Shown: positions 8,331-17,876, counted from the first letter of the stretch. The stretch is 48,312 nucleotides of DNA from TA-21 sp036557405 (GCA_036557405.1 DATBHO010000121.1:1-48312); one strand, 5' to 3'. Notes: a model not told the origin generated them from the sequence alone. Translations and numbers: made by a program.

Positions 8331-10043
8331 CTATAATGTATTACCAATGTTCACATATTTTTTTAGATCACTTTTTGAATACTGTTCAATCCACTTGAAT
8401 TTTGTCTGTAAAGTGCTTGTATAAATTTTTGTCCAATCCAAATCCACATAATCACACCATGATTTAAAAACACGTGGATCAATATAGTTTCTTAATGAAG
8501 TACCAAGATTGTAATCTTTTGTTTCCTGCTGAAGTCGTAATTGGAATTCCAGCTTTTCCAATCTTTGTTCCTTCTTGAATTTCTGTATCTCTGTTTTCCA
8601 CATTTTCTCTTTCAATTCAAGCTTTATTTGGTTAATTTTTTCTTTTTTGTTGGCTACAGACTGTTCAAATTTTTCCCATGACTTCTTGCTAGCGGGGTTC
8701 TTGGGATCTATCCCTTTCTTGTGATTACAGGTTATTGCAGCTTGCAGATTTGCAATTTTTGCAACGTATATTTTCTTAAATTCACTTTCATTTTTACTAA
8801 GCTTCAAAATTGGTGAAGATAGATGCTTCTTTACGATGGCAGTAGCAATATATGTTCTAAAAACCTTTGCGGTCAAATTAGGCAGATTGTCTTTATCTAA
8901 TGACCGGAGGAAAACATTTACTTTAGCTGATGTAATATCTTCAAAGATTTCATCAGTCCTATCCTTTCCTCTCATGAAGAACAACAAATTTTCGTAAAGA
9001 GCTCTTGTATCAGGGCTGGATATTTCAAGAGTTTTTTGCCATGGAACGCTGTCTTTACCAAGAAAATTAAATTCTATTTGAATCTTATCATTAATTATTG
9101 GAAATTTAAGATGCTCTACCCTAAGAGTAGATGCACCAATTGTGTCAGCTTCATCAGGATCTTTTTCGTCACCTACCCTCATTGCCAATTTGTATATAAG
9201 ATAACAGACTGTGGCTACCTTTCTTCTGGTTGTATCCCTAGCATGTGACATCTGTTTAACAATTTCCTTTTCAATACCAAGAATATAATTTTCTAATTTT
9301 TTTGCTGTATCATATTTTGCCTTATCGTTATCCTGTCGCAAGTAGGAGGAGTCATGCAACCAAACATACTTTCTCTTTCCAGTAAGATTTTCTATCCACG
9401 AGGCCAGCCAGGTCGAATTATGATCGTGAACTACAGCTTTCCATGGACCTTCAGGCACTGAAGCATCCTCGCCTAGATTGAGTATTACATTTTTGGCAGT
9501 AATCCTGGGCTTCCATCTTCCGCGTAATGGATGAAGACCTCTTCCCATAAATATGCCAGGCGGTTCAACAAGCCAATTGGCGACGTCGACTTCATTTCCA
9601 TCTATTTTCGCTTTTCCATAAATTGATTTTAGTCTTTCTTTCTCTAATTTTTTTTCTTGACTAATCCTTTTTTTTTCCTCTCTTGGAAGCGATTTTATTC
9701 TCATTTTTTCAGCTTCTTTAATGCTAGCTTCCTTATCGACCAAACTAAACGCTTCTCTCATGTCGATATCGTCGATTTTTTGAATTGATTTAAATCGATC
9801 AGGAATTGCCTTCTTGAAATCAGAGAGAAAATTGGATTGAAAAACAGGATCTCTTACATAATGAGTATCCTTCTTTTTTGCCCATGCATAAATGAGTTCT
9901 TCTTGCTCACGATTCAAGAAAAAAACCTCCCCCAAGATTTTGATATTTATCCCGCGTTGGACATGATCTGGAGGGAACGCTACACCATTATGTTCTAGTT
10001 CAGCCCATTTACTAGAGGTGGCAACTTTAGATGATATGGTCAA
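8331..10043 (-). CDS. topIB: DNA topoisomerase IB (eukaryote-type)
   Basis: This 570-residue enzyme relaxes positive and negative supercoils through a 3'-phosphotyrosyl link. The N-terminal core domain begins AELEHNGVAFPPDH and includes WKAVVHDHNSTWLASW. The catalytic domain has the expected Arg/Lys/His region around KVATVCYLIYKLAMRVG and FLGKDSVPW. A Lys/Glu-rich coiled-coil linker (about residues 445-505) precedes the active-site Tyr in RNYIDPRVFKSW, near residue 517, which matches the LNYLDPR site of eukaryotic Top1. This full eukaryote-like architecture is a known mark of Thaumarchaeota. The start is TTG, since no ATG fits the family N-terminus better. Confidence 0.95.
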   Translation of the reverse strand: MTISSKVATSSKWAELEHNGVAFPPDHVQRGINIKILGEVFFLNREQEELIYAWAKKKDTHYVRDPVFQSNFLSDFKKAIPDRFKSIQKIDDIDMREAFSLVDKEASIKEAEKMRIKSLPREEKKRISQEKKLEKERLKSIYGKAKIDGNEVDVANWLVEPPGIFMGRGLHPLRGRWKPRITAKNVILNLGEDASVPEGPWKAVVHDHNSTWLASWIENLTGKRKYVWLHDSSYLRQDNDKAKYDTAKKLENYILGIEKEIVKQMSHARDTTRRKVATVCYLIYKLAMRVGDEKDPDEADTIGASTLRVEHLKFPIINDKIQIEFNFLGKDSVPWQKTLEISSPDTRALYENLLFFMRGKDRTDEIFEDITSAKVNVFLRSLDKDNLPNLTAKVFRTYIATAIVKKHLSSPILKLSKNESEFKKIYVAKIANLQAAITCNHKKGIDPKNPASKKSWEKFEQSVANKKEKINQIKLELKEKMWKTEIQKFKKEQRLEKLEFQLRLQQETKDYNLGTSLRNYIDPRVFKSWCDYVDLDWTKIYTSTLQTKFKWIEQYSKSDLKKYVNIGNTL

Positions 10044-10140
10044 TTACATTCAAAATGTCTAATTAACTATTCTTAAACCTTATCCGCCTGGGTTATTCTT
10101 ACCAAGTTTTGATTACTCATCAATTGATTTATTTATTCTC

Positions 10141-10482
10141 GTGGAAAATATTTATAATATGAACGCCTCTCGGCTGGTAAACCTTCCGGTACAGCTTACC
10201 TGTAAGATAAGTGATGTATCTCAAATTAGACCAATGATCGATGAATTTATAGTTCATTATAAAAACCTGCAATCAGGAGAGTTCGGTTGGAGAATCTTGT
10301 TGCCGCGTCATTTGAAGTCAACTTTCGATGCAAAAAGATTAGGTGCTACAATCCATACCGAGCTAATGTTGGCCTTGAAGAAGAATAAGTTAATCCCAAA
10401 TCTGAAAGATTTAAGATATATTCACGATGATGATAATTATGGCTGGTTGTTGTTGAGTCCAAAAATGGCAGAAAAACTATAG
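10141..10482 (+). CDS. Small protein of unknown function
   Basis: I do not recognise this 113-residue protein. Its sequence is mixed alpha/beta and soluble, with a conserved-looking segment LQSGEFGWRILLPRHLK in the middle and YGWLLLSPKMAEKL at the end. The GTG at 10141 and the ATG at 10159 are both possible starts. It stands divergent from topIB and converges with the PAP2-fold gene with one base between their ends. No motif suggests a catalytic role. Confidence 0.55.
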   Translation: MENIYNMNASRLVNLPVQLTCKISDVSQIRPMIDEFIVHYKNLQSGEFGWRILLPRHLKSTFDAKRLGATIHTELMLALKKNKLIPNLKDLRYIHDDDNYGWLLLSPKMAEKL

Positions 10483-10483
10483 G

Positions 10484-11155
10484 TTAACCATTGGAGATAC
10501 TTTTAAATCTATTCATCATAAAAGGGACTTCAAGTTTTAGAATATTACTCGTGGTTATTGAAACAACTAACCCGATTAGTAAACCTCCAATTAGATCGCT
10601 TACATAATTTAATCCAAGAATCAAATTTGAGATCATTACCATTGGTGGCAATACCCAGATAAGATAATAATATTTTTTAGTTTTTTGTTTCAAGATAGTA
10701 CCCACGATGAAAGCGAATGCAGTTATCATCGCGGTATGATTTGAAGGATATGAGAAATTCCGTGCTTCAGTAAGTAAAGTGTCGCTCTCAAGGTGAAATC
10801 CCTGTGGAAGGGTAGGTATTTTTTGTGATTCTGGTGGTTTTGGTTGAGCAACGACTGGTTTCATATAAGATACCAAAATGGCTAGTGTCATAATTGTAAT
10901 CAGAAGTATCATTCCCATTTTTCTCGTTCTTCTAATAACTGTAAAAATTATAGCTACAAAAATTAGGTTAGTTACCTCTGCAAAAGACGAAATGACCACT
11001 AAGAAATAGAGCAACTCTTGGGTAGGGTTAAGAGTGTTAATACCATTGAAGATAAAATTATCTATTGAGGAAAAAACCCCAAAATAGATCAAAATCGAAA
11101 ATAGTATGAATATACCAAGAATCGCTATAAATTGAAATGATCGGATATATATCAA
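10484..11155 (-). CDS. PAP2-fold membrane protein with altered catalytic residues
   Basis: This 223-residue membrane protein has about six spans and the layout of type 2 phosphatidic acid phosphatases. The three signature motifs can be placed but differ from consensus. K-x6-RP appears as Lys99...Lys106-Pro107, PSGH appears as PSNH (137-140), and SR-x5-H-x3-D appears as Ser176-Asn177...Asn183...Asp187. Thus the usual nucleophile His is Asn and the motif-3 Arg is Asn. The motif-2 His remains. In active members this fold removes phosphate from lipid phosphates such as undecaprenyl/dolichyl-PP; here catalysis by the usual route looks doubtful. The start is TTG. Confidence 0.7.
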   Translation of the reverse strand: MIYIRSFQFIAILGIFILFSILIYFGVFSSIDNFIFNGINTLNPTQELLYFLVVISSFAEVTNLIFVAIIFTVIRRTRKMGMILLITIMTLAILVSYMKPVVAQPKPPESQKIPTLPQGFHLESDTLLTEARNFSYPSNHTAMITAFAFIVGTILKQKTKKYYYLIWVLPPMVMISNLILGLNYVSDLIGGLLIGLVVSITTSNILKLEVPFMMNRFKSISNG

Positions 11156-11247
11156 TCATGATTACCAGAATGTTCTTGAATTAAAAAATGGGGCATGGAT
11201 TTGAGAAATAATTAGAATAATATACTATTTATCGGTTGAAGTATCAA

Positions 11248-11676
11248 TCAATAAAGGGAAGATTCATTTCCTATTTGCTCCGCCGATTGGGGATCACTTT
11301 CTGTATAATATTTCACCATTCCCACTTTTAGTACCTTAAGTGAAAGAAGTGCGCATTTTATTCTTGCAGGTCCTAAATTTGTTAATCCTATATTTTCCAG
11401 AATTTCCTCCTTTTTCAAATCCTTGACAATATTCAAATCTTTACCCATGACCAATTCCGTTAACATAGAGGCACTAGCTTGGCTAATTGCACATCCTTTA
11501 CCTTCAAATTTTACATCACTTATTACTCCATCATCTACCTTCAAGTGAATATCTATTTCGTCGCCACAAAGAGGGTTACTATCATGAACCGTAACATCAG
11601 CGTTTTCCAACTTGCCCTTATTTCTTGGATTCCTGTAATGATCTAGTATTATCTCCCTGTATATATCATCACTCAT
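11248..11676 (-). CDS. sufU: SufU / IscU-type Fe-S scaffold or sulfur-acceptor protein
   Basis: This is a 142-residue NifU N-terminal-type protein. The three Cys and the Asp that hold the zinc or the nascent cluster are present: NPLCGDE (Cys37, Asp39), GKGCAIS (Cys62) and IKCALL (Cys108). In SufU the zinc-bound Cys accepts sulfur from SufS; in IscU the same site builds a 2Fe-2S cluster. The gene starts within the last codons of sufS (four-base overlap), so the two are cotranslated, which supports the SufS-SufU pairing. Confidence 0.92.
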   Translation of the reverse strand: MSDDIYREIILDHYRNPRNKGKLENADVTVHDSNPLCGDEIDIHLKVDDGVISDVKFEGKGCAISQASASMLTELVMGKDLNIVKDLKKEEILENIGLTNLGPARIKCALLSLKVLKVGMVKYYTESDPQSAEQIGNESSLY

Positions 11677-12911
11677 ATCTTAAAGATTCTCCCTGCATCT
11701 TTAATAGCATTAACAAACCTATCTATTTCTTCTTTAGTATTATAAATGTAAAAGCTTGCCCTGGATGTTGCCGGTACATCAAGCCTTTGCATCAACACTT
11801 GAGCACAATGATGACCAGATCTTATCGCAATTCCGTGCTCATTCATAATTGTTGCAAGGTCATGGGGATGAATATCAGCAATATTAAATGAAATAACTCC
11901 ACCTCTGTATTTTGGCTCTCTGGGACCATATACTGTAACATGGTTGAGGGCCAACATCGATTCTAACGCATATTCTGTTAGAAAAATTTCATGTTTCCTA
12001 ATGTTCTCCATCCCGATTTTTTCTAAATATTCTATCGCTGCACCAAAACCAACGACATCCGCAATGTTTGGAGTGCCTGCCTCAAATTTGTAGGGAACAT
12101 CGTTATAGTTTGTGTGAAATTTAAAGACCTCCTTTATCATATCTCCCCCAGCCATAAATGGTTTCATCTTTTCAAGATATTCTTTCTTAGCGTATAACAC
12201 ACCAACACCAGTAGGACCTAACATCTTGTGTGCCGAAAAAACCAGAAAATCACAATCCATATTTTTGATGTCAACAGGCATATGGGGCACTGATTGCGCA
12301 CCGTCTACTAAGACCGGTACGTCATATTCATGAGCAATTTTGATAATCCTTTCAATTGGCACGATGGTTCCAAGAACGTTTGACATATGGCTTAGGGAGA
12401 GCAATTTTACTTTTTTTGATGCAATTAATTCAATCATATACTCAAGATCTAAAAATCCACTTTCATCTATTCCTACATATTCCAATCGGGTTCCAATTTC
12501 TTGAGATAGGATCTGCCAAGGAACGATATTGCTATGATGTTCCATTTCAGTTATGGCTATAACATCACCTTTTTTAAGTTCTGGTCTAGCCCAAGAATAC
12601 GCGATAAGATTTATTGACTCAGTTGTATTTCGTGTAAAAATGATTTCTTCTGGTCGCACATTTATGAACTTGGCAATTTTCTCCCGACTCTGCTCATACA
12701 TTTTTGTTGCCTCTTCTGCGAGCTGGTATACTGCCCTATGAATATTAGAATTATAGTTTGAATAAAAATCAGTAATTGAATCAATCACGGAATATGGTTT
12801 TTGCGTAGTAGAAGCATTATCAAGATACACTAGATCCTTGCCGTTAATTTTTTTTCTAAAAATTGGAAAATCATTCCTCAGCTCGTAGCTATTCACAATG
12901 CTTCTTTGCAT
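11673..12911 (-). CDS. sufS: Cysteine desulfurase SufS
   Basis: This PLP-dependent group II cysteine desulfurase (about 412 residues) releases sulfur from cysteine as an enzyme-bound persulfide. The PLP lysine sits in SAHKMLGPTGVGVL near residue 230, after the LVDGAQSVPH segment that holds the cofactor Asp. The persulfide Cys is in RSGHHCAQVLMQRL near residue 368. ATG (12911) directly follows a TTG (12914), and either could be used. It is first in a two-gene operon with sufU. Other suf genes (BCD) are not in this window. Confidence 0.94.
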   Translation of the reverse strand: MQRSIVNSYELRNDFPIFRKKINGKDLVYLDNASTTQKPYSVIDSITDFYSNYNSNIHRAVYQLAEEATKMYEQSREKIAKFINVRPEEIIFTRNTTESINLIAYSWARPELKKGDVIAITEMEHHSNIVPWQILSQEIGTRLEYVGIDESGFLDLEYMIELIASKKVKLLSLSHMSNVLGTIVPIERIIKIAHEYDVPVLVDGAQSVPHMPVDIKNMDCDFLVFSAHKMLGPTGVGVLYAKKEYLEKMKPFMAGGDMIKEVFKFHTNYNDVPYKFEAGTPNIADVVGFGAAIEYLEKIGMENIRKHEIFLTEYALESMLALNHVTVYGPREPKYRGGVISFNIADIHPHDLATIMNEHGIAIRSGHHCAQVLMQRLDVPATSRASFYIYNTKEEIDRFVNAIKDAGRIFKI

Positions 12912-12982
12912 CAAATTTTAAAATAAGTTATAAGAGATATAAACTTAGATTAAGAATCATGACTAGAAAGTAATTTACAGGC

Positions 12983-13381
12983 CTAGTTTTCTACTAACGG
13001 TAAACAAAAGTTAGAAAGGTTTTCGATACACATTATCTTACCATGTGTTATCTTTACAAACTTCTTTTTATAATACAATCCATCATGTGGGCACAATATG
13101 TCTAATCTTTTTAAAATCTTTGAGGTAAGGCTTCTACCATTTCGATCCCTATCTAGCAATAGTATGACCTTACTTCTCTTTCTAGACACATAATCTGCAA
13201 AATTAATTATTCCTTTAAAGTTATTGTATACCAAAATTTCACCCTTAAATCCTACTTCTCTCAATGCCAACTCATCCTTTTTACCCTCCACTATGACCCT
13301 GGCTCCTGCTTTACTTTCATGATTTAATAATTCGATAAATTCGTGGACTTTCAAAGCGATCTGTTCTCTAGCGTATACCAT
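12983..13381 (-). CDS. Toprim-domain protein (UPF0292-like)
   Basis: This 132-residue protein is a single Toprim fold. The acidic Glu is in VIVEGKKDELALREVG, and the DxD motif is in VILLLDRDRNGRSLTS. Small archaeal Toprim proteins like this are close to the M5/DnaG/OLD nuclease-primase core, but no biochemical role is settled for them. Two Cys near the C-terminus are not arranged as a zinc site. It stands alone, divergent from tatA. Confidence 0.75.
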   Translation of the reverse strand: MVYAREQIALKVHEFIELLNHESKAGARVIVEGKKDELALREVGFKGEILVYNNFKGIINFADYVSRKRSKVILLLDRDRNGRSLTSKILKRLDILCPHDGLYYKKKFVKITHGKIMCIENLSNFCLPLVEN

Positions 13382-13586
13382 CTATTGACATAGCCTTACA
13401 TAGCTGACATTAATGAATTTTATCTTAACATAAAGTCATTCCTGTCATTTTTAATGGCAATGATATTGAAGCCTCTGACGAACCTCCAAAAGTTGTCCTC
13501 TTAGGCCATACTTACAGGGTATTGGTCTAGATGCCCTTTTTTGGCAAAGACTTATTTTTCATCCTGTTCCATCTTATATTCACATA

Positions 13587-13913
13587 ATGCTTGAAAATTA
13601 CATGATGAATGTCGGTGGTTCTGAATGGTTGATTATCGGACTGCTGGTAGTTATCCTCTTATTTGGTTCAAAGAAATTACCTGAATTCTCTAGGACTATA
13701 GGGAAAGCAATAGGGGAATTTGAAAAAATGCGTGATGAGACACTCAGACAAAAAAATGATCAAGAATCTAGCTATCTTGGCCCCCGCGTAGCTGGCGCTG
13801 TAGATAATGAACGTCATAAATTAGAAATGATAGCAGAATCTTTGGGCATTGACCATGTGAATAAAAAGGATGAAGAATTGAGGCTTCTTATTTTCGACAA
13901 GATTAACAGATGA
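13587..13913 (+). CDS. tatA: Sec-independent protein translocase TatA/E
   Basis: This 108-residue protein has the TatA layout: a short outer N-terminus, a single membrane helix (EWLIIGLLVVILLFG), the hinge FGSKKLPEF and the amphipathic helix SRTIGKAIGEFEKM. A charged tail follows. TatA rings form the pore for folded proteins with twin-arginine signals, such as extracytoplasmic metalloenzymes. No tatC is nearby. The tail after residue 60 is longer than in minimal TatA and could be lineage specific. Confidence 0.88.
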   Translation: MLENYMMNVGGSEWLIIGLLVVILLFGSKKLPEFSRTIGKAIGEFEKMRDETLRQKNDQESSYLGPRVAGAVDNERHKLEMIAESLGIDHVNKKDEELRLLIFDKINR

Positions 13914-13956
13914 TTTACAGTTTTGTAAGATTACTTTAGCTTATCCTTTTCAAAAT

Positions 13957-13964
13957 TTAAATAT
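13957..13964 (+). promoter_or_regulatory. TATA box of gdhA
   Basis: The box TTTAAATA lies about 26 bases upstream of the gdhA ATG at 13986, the normal distance from an archaeal TATA box centre to the transcription start. If the start is there, the mRNA is leaderless and begins at or next to the AUG. No Shine-Dalgarno sequence precedes the ATG, which agrees with this. Confidence 0.5.
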
Positions 13965-13985
13965 CTGATTTTTTCAACTCACGTA

Positions 13986-15251
13986 ATGTCAAATTCTGCA
14001 AATAGTGAAATCAATCCTTTTGAAAACGCACTTACTCAGCTTGACGAAGTTTCAAATATGATTGGACTTGATAAAGGTCTACATCAATTTCTGGCTCAGC
14101 CGAAGAGAGTGTTAACTATATCCATTCCTGTTAAAATGGATGACGGAACAGTTAAAGTTTTCACAGGATTTCGTTCTCAACATAACGATGCTTTGGGCCC
14201 ATTTAAGGGAGGGATTCGATACCATCCACAAGTAACAATAGATGAAGTGAAAGCTCTTTCAATGTGGATGACATGGAAGTGCGCCATTGCAAATATACCC
14301 TATGGTGGTGGAAAAGGTGGTATAATATGCGATCCTAAGAGTATGTCTGAAGGAGAATTGGAAAGAATGACAAGAAGATATGCATATGGAATTTCAGACA
14401 TAATAGGACCATACAAGGACATTCCTGCACCTGATGTATACACCGGTGGTAAAGAAATGGCGTGGATAATGGATACGTTCTCGGTAATAAAGGGAAATTA
14501 CATTCAGCCTGAAGTAATTACCGGTAAACCTCTGCAGATCGGGGGCTCTCTTGGACGCAATGAAGCGACTGGTAGAGGGCTAGCCATTACTGTTAGAGAG
14601 GCTACCAAAAAACTCAATATCGATATGAAAAATGCCAGTGTGGTTGTTCAGGGATTTGGTAATGCTGGTCAATTTGCTGCCCAGTTAGTTGAAGAACAAG
14701 GAGCAAGAATTATTGCGGCAAGCGATTCAAAGGGATGCATAATTAATAAAAATGGACTTGATACTATATCGCTAAGAAAACACAAAGAAAAGAACGGGTC
14801 TGTATCAAATTTTCAAGGCAGCCAATCGATTTCCAATAAAGAACTACTTGAAACAGAGTGTACTATCTTAATTCCTGCTGCACTGGAAAACCAAATTACA
14901 AAGGATAATGCCGGTAAAATAACTGCCAAGATAGTGGCAGAAGCTGCAAATGGACCCACCACACCTGAAGCTGACAAGATATTATATAATAACAAAGTAT
15001 TGGTAATACCTGATATCCTGGCAAACGGCGGTGGAGTTACTGTCTCATATTTTGAATGGTTACAGAATTTACGTAGAGATTACTGGACAGAAGCCGAAGT
15101 AAATGATCGTTTGGATAGAAATATTACAAATGCATTTTTAGGGGTTTATGATACTCACCTTAAACGCAATACAGACATGAGGAAGGCAAGTATGATTGTT
15201 GCGCTAAATAGAGTTGTAGATGCTATAAAGATAAGAGGCTTGTGGCCCTAA
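13986..15251 (+). CDS. gdhA: Glutamate dehydrogenase (Glu/Leu/Phe/Val dehydrogenase family)
   Basis: The enzyme (421 residues) makes glutamate from 2-oxoglutarate and ammonium with NAD(P)H, the expected ammonium assimilation route in these archaea. The substrate-binding region GPFKGGIRYHP and the active-site lysine segment IPYGGGKGGI are intact. The nucleotide-binding Rossmann turn is VVQGFGNAGQFAA, near residue 220. The C-terminal half has the family's NGGGVTVSYFEW. Length is typical for hexameric archaeal enzymes. It is monocistronic with a likely leaderless mRNA. Confidence 0.95.
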   Translation: MSNSANSEINPFENALTQLDEVSNMIGLDKGLHQFLAQPKRVLTISIPVKMDDGTVKVFTGFRSQHNDALGPFKGGIRYHPQVTIDEVKALSMWMTWKCAIANIPYGGGKGGIICDPKSMSEGELERMTRRYAYGISDIIGPYKDIPAPDVYTGGKEMAWIMDTFSVIKGNYIQPEVITGKPLQIGGSLGRNEATGRGLAITVREATKKLNIDMKNASVVVQGFGNAGQFAAQLVEEQGARIIAASDSKGCIINKNGLDTISLRKHKEKNGSVSNFQGSQSISNKELLETECTILIPAALENQITKDNAGKITAKIVAEAANGPTTPEADKILYNNKVLVIPDILANGGGVTVSYFEWLQNLRRDYWTEAEVNDRLDRNITNAFLGVYDTHLKRNTDMRKASMIVALNRVVDAIKIRGLWP

Positions 15252-15320
15252 CCATTTCAATTAGAATTAAAAACCCCAGAACAGTAAAATAGCTAAAAAA
15301 AGATGATCAAAAAATTCCTT

Positions 15321-15671
15321 TTACTCAGTTGAAAAGGAATGGCCGCAGGAACATGACTTGGTCACGTTTGGATTATTTATCTTGAAACCAGAACCCATAA
15401 GACTCTCGATGTAATCAATATTAGTACCTTTTAGATATTTTTGACTGTAACTATCCACAATCATTTTTATGCCATTTTGATCAATAACACTATCATCTTC
15501 ATCTGGTTTTTCTTCAAAACCCATTCCGTATGATAGACCTGAACAACCTCCACCTGAGACATAAACTCTAAGATATAAACTGTCCTTATTCTCTTGTTTC
15601 ATGAACTCCATGACTTTTTCTGCTGCTTTCGGACTTATTGTAATCAATTGCGTTTGGTGTGTACTTTCCAT
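15321..15671 (-). CDS. A-type Fe-S carrier (IscA/SufA/ErpA family)
   Basis: This is a 116-residue HesB-like protein. The three cluster-binding Cys are at GGGCSGLSYG and at KSCSCGHSF near the C-terminus, in the family's C-x(n)-C-x-C pattern. It carries 2Fe-2S or 4Fe-4S clusters from the scaffold to target enzymes. It lies between gdhA and the acyl-CoA synthetase gene and is a few kb from sufS-sufU, but not in that operon. Confidence 0.92.
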   Translation of the reverse strand: MESTHQTQLITISPKAAEKVMEFMKQENKDSLYLRVYVSGGGCSGLSYGMGFEEKPDEDDSVIDQNGIKMIVDSYSQKYLKGTNIDYIESLMGSGFKINNPNVTKSCSCGHSFSTE

Positions 15672-15752
15672 TATCAGTACATTCTCCTAATAAACTATAA
15701 TAACCTTTTGAAAACTAAACAGCACTGAAAAATAGAGTGCATTTGGAGAATA

Positions 15753-17873
15753 TTATTTTAGGCTTTCCTTAATCCTATGCCATTTTGCCAGAGCTGCCGC
15801 TGCAGTAATCCAGGTGATTACGGAATGATATACAGGTATATTGAATGCCTCAATTTTTTTGGAGATCTCCTCAGTAAATGGACCCCCCATGGCACCTACA
15901 AGTATGGGTTTTTTGTTTTGTTTTTGAAAATCTGCTAGGATATCAACTATTTTTTCTTCTAATGGATCATCTTGGAACACAAACCAAGGCATGATGATAT
16001 CTACATTGGGATCGTCTTGGAATGATTGAATTGCAAATCGATAATCATCTGCAGTGGCAGAACCGGTAACATCACATGGATTACCAATTACGAAAGTGGC
16101 AGGATAATGCTCTCTGAATGATTTTAAAGTTTGATCACTTAATTGTGCCATCTCCAGATTTAACCTTTCAAAATTATCTATTGCGGCAATTATTGGTCCT
16201 GCCCCATTGGTTACCATGGCAATTTTATTTCCTTTTGGAACTGGTTGCCATGTTAATGCCTTAAGAGCGGAAGTTAGTTCCTCATAACTGTCCAACGATA
16301 TGATTCCAGTTTGTTCAAAGGCTCCACTTATTACTGCAAACGAACCGCCCAGTGAACCCGTATGAGAAGCCGCTTGCTTTGCGCCTTTCATCGATCGCCC
16401 ATTCTTGAATACTACAATTGGTTTTTGATATTGTTTTATTACATTTTTAGCTGCATTCATAAACTTGCGACCATCGCCAAGTCCTTCCACGTACAGACCA
16501 ATTACATTCGTATTTGGATCTTGAGCTAGATAGTGTATCATGTCAGCTTCATCAACATCAGATCTGTTACCATAAGATATCATCTTACTTAACCCGAAGG
16601 CATCAGATGTTTCCATAAACGCAATACCAACGGTCCCACTTTGGGAAAGAAAAGCAACGTTGCCTTGTTTTGGCCTTAACATTCGTAAATGTCCTTGGAA
16701 TGCACAATCCAATCTATTTTCTCCATTAAATATACCGATACAATTTGGACCAATAATTCTAATTTTTAGTTCTCGAGAAAGATCCTGAATTCGCTTCTCA
16801 ATAGCTGCACGTTCACCGCCTAATTCCTTACCACCTCCAGATATTATTACCATGTTGTGGATATTCTTTTTTCCACATTCAGTAAGAAGATCTGGAACAA
16901 ATTTAAGATCAACAGTTACTATGACAACATCTATCGGATCTTTTATGTCCAGGAGGTTCTTGAATGCCTTAACACCCATTACCTCGGAATAGCCTTTTGC
17001 GTTCACGGGGTACACCTTTCCTTTGTAATCGTGTTTTGCAAGGCTTTCCATAACAGAATTTCCTATCTTGCCTGGTTCCGGTGACGCTCCTATTAAAGCC
17101 ACAGACTTGGCATTAAAGAATAACTCCATGTGACTTGAATCAGGATCGGCTTTTGAAATAGCATCATCTAATGATTTTTCCTTGAGTATAATCTTTGCGT
17201 CTACAACGAAATAACTATCGGGATATATTACGACTGGATTAAAATCGATGCTCTCATATTTTCCAGCCAAGTCTACTCCTAAAGTCCCAATATTTACAAT
17301 TGCTTCACTTAACAGATCCATGTTAATCGGTTTTGAACCTCTAAACCCTTTGAGAATGTCCTTTCCTTTCAGAGAATCCAACATTTTTAATGCATCATTT
17401 TTTGTAATTGGAAGAACCCTGAATGAAACGTCCTTAAATAACTCCGTGTAGATACCACCTAGACCTACCATTATGGAAGGCCCAAATTGTGAATCGTTTT
17501 GTAGTCCTATAATTAATTCCACACCATTTGGAACCATCTTTTCTAATAAAACTCCCTTCACTTCGAATTTTTCTTTAAGCCTATAATACATATCATCAAA
17601 TGTTTTTTTAACTTCATCCTCAGAATTTAATCCCACTTTGACACCACCGACGTCAGTCTTGTGTAAGATATCTGCCGAAACTATTTTTGCAACCAATGGG
17701 AATCCAATCTCTTTTGATTTTTGTACTGCTTCATCAGTATTTGTAACAAGGGCATAATGAGGAACCCTTATTCCATATTCGCTAAGAATTTCTTTTGATG
17801 ATTCTTCAGTTATAACTTTTGGATTGCCTTTAGAGGAGTCAACGATATTTTGGATCTTTTGTTTGTCAACCAT
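15753..17873 (-). CDS. Acyl-CoA synthetase, ADP-forming (fused alpha and beta parts)
   Basis: The protein (706 residues) joins an acid to CoA with ATP, giving ADP and phosphate. Residues 1-235 are an ATP-grasp domain (GFPLVAKIVSADILHKTDVGG). Residues 250-375 are a CoA-binding Rossmann domain (SVALIGASPEPGKIGNSV). The rest is the succinyl-CoA ligase-like domain, with the phosphorylated His in AASHTGSLGGSF near residue 502. ADP-forming synthetases of this kind activate 3-hydroxypropionate and 4-hydroxybutyrate in the thaumarchaeal CO2-fixation cycle, so this is probably one of those two; which acid cannot be told. ATP-grasp-first order differs from bacterial PatZ-like enzymes. Confidence 0.88.
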   Translation of the reverse strand: MVDKQKIQNIVDSSKGNPKVITEESSKEILSEYGIRVPHYALVTNTDEAVQKSKEIGFPLVAKIVSADILHKTDVGGVKVGLNSEDEVKKTFDDMYYRLKEKFEVKGVLLEKMVPNGVELIIGLQNDSQFGPSIMVGLGGIYTELFKDVSFRVLPITKNDALKMLDSLKGKDILKGFRGSKPINMDLLSEAIVNIGTLGVDLAGKYESIDFNPVVIYPDSYFVVDAKIILKEKSLDDAISKADPDSSHMELFFNAKSVALIGASPEPGKIGNSVMESLAKHDYKGKVYPVNAKGYSEVMGVKAFKNLLDIKDPIDVVIVTVDLKFVPDLLTECGKKNIHNMVIISGGGKELGGERAAIEKRIQDLSRELKIRIIGPNCIGIFNGENRLDCAFQGHLRMLRPKQGNVAFLSQSGTVGIAFMETSDAFGLSKMISYGNRSDVDEADMIHYLAQDPNTNVIGLYVEGLGDGRKFMNAAKNVIKQYQKPIVVFKNGRSMKGAKQAASHTGSLGGSFAVISGAFEQTGIISLDSYEELTSALKALTWQPVPKGNKIAMVTNGAGPIIAAIDNFERLNLEMAQLSDQTLKSFREHYPATFVIGNPCDVTGSATADDYRFAIQSFQDDPNVDIIMPWFVFQDDPLEEKIVDILADFQKQNKKPILVGAMGGPFTEEISKKIEAFNIPVYHSVITWITAAAALAKWHRIKESLK

Positions 17874-17876
17874 ATT

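Noticed and set aside
13450..13500. Possible C/D-box sRNA (AATGATA...CTGA)
   Set aside because: The C box is imperfect, no C'/D' pair is placed properly, and no guide could be matched to rRNA by eye.
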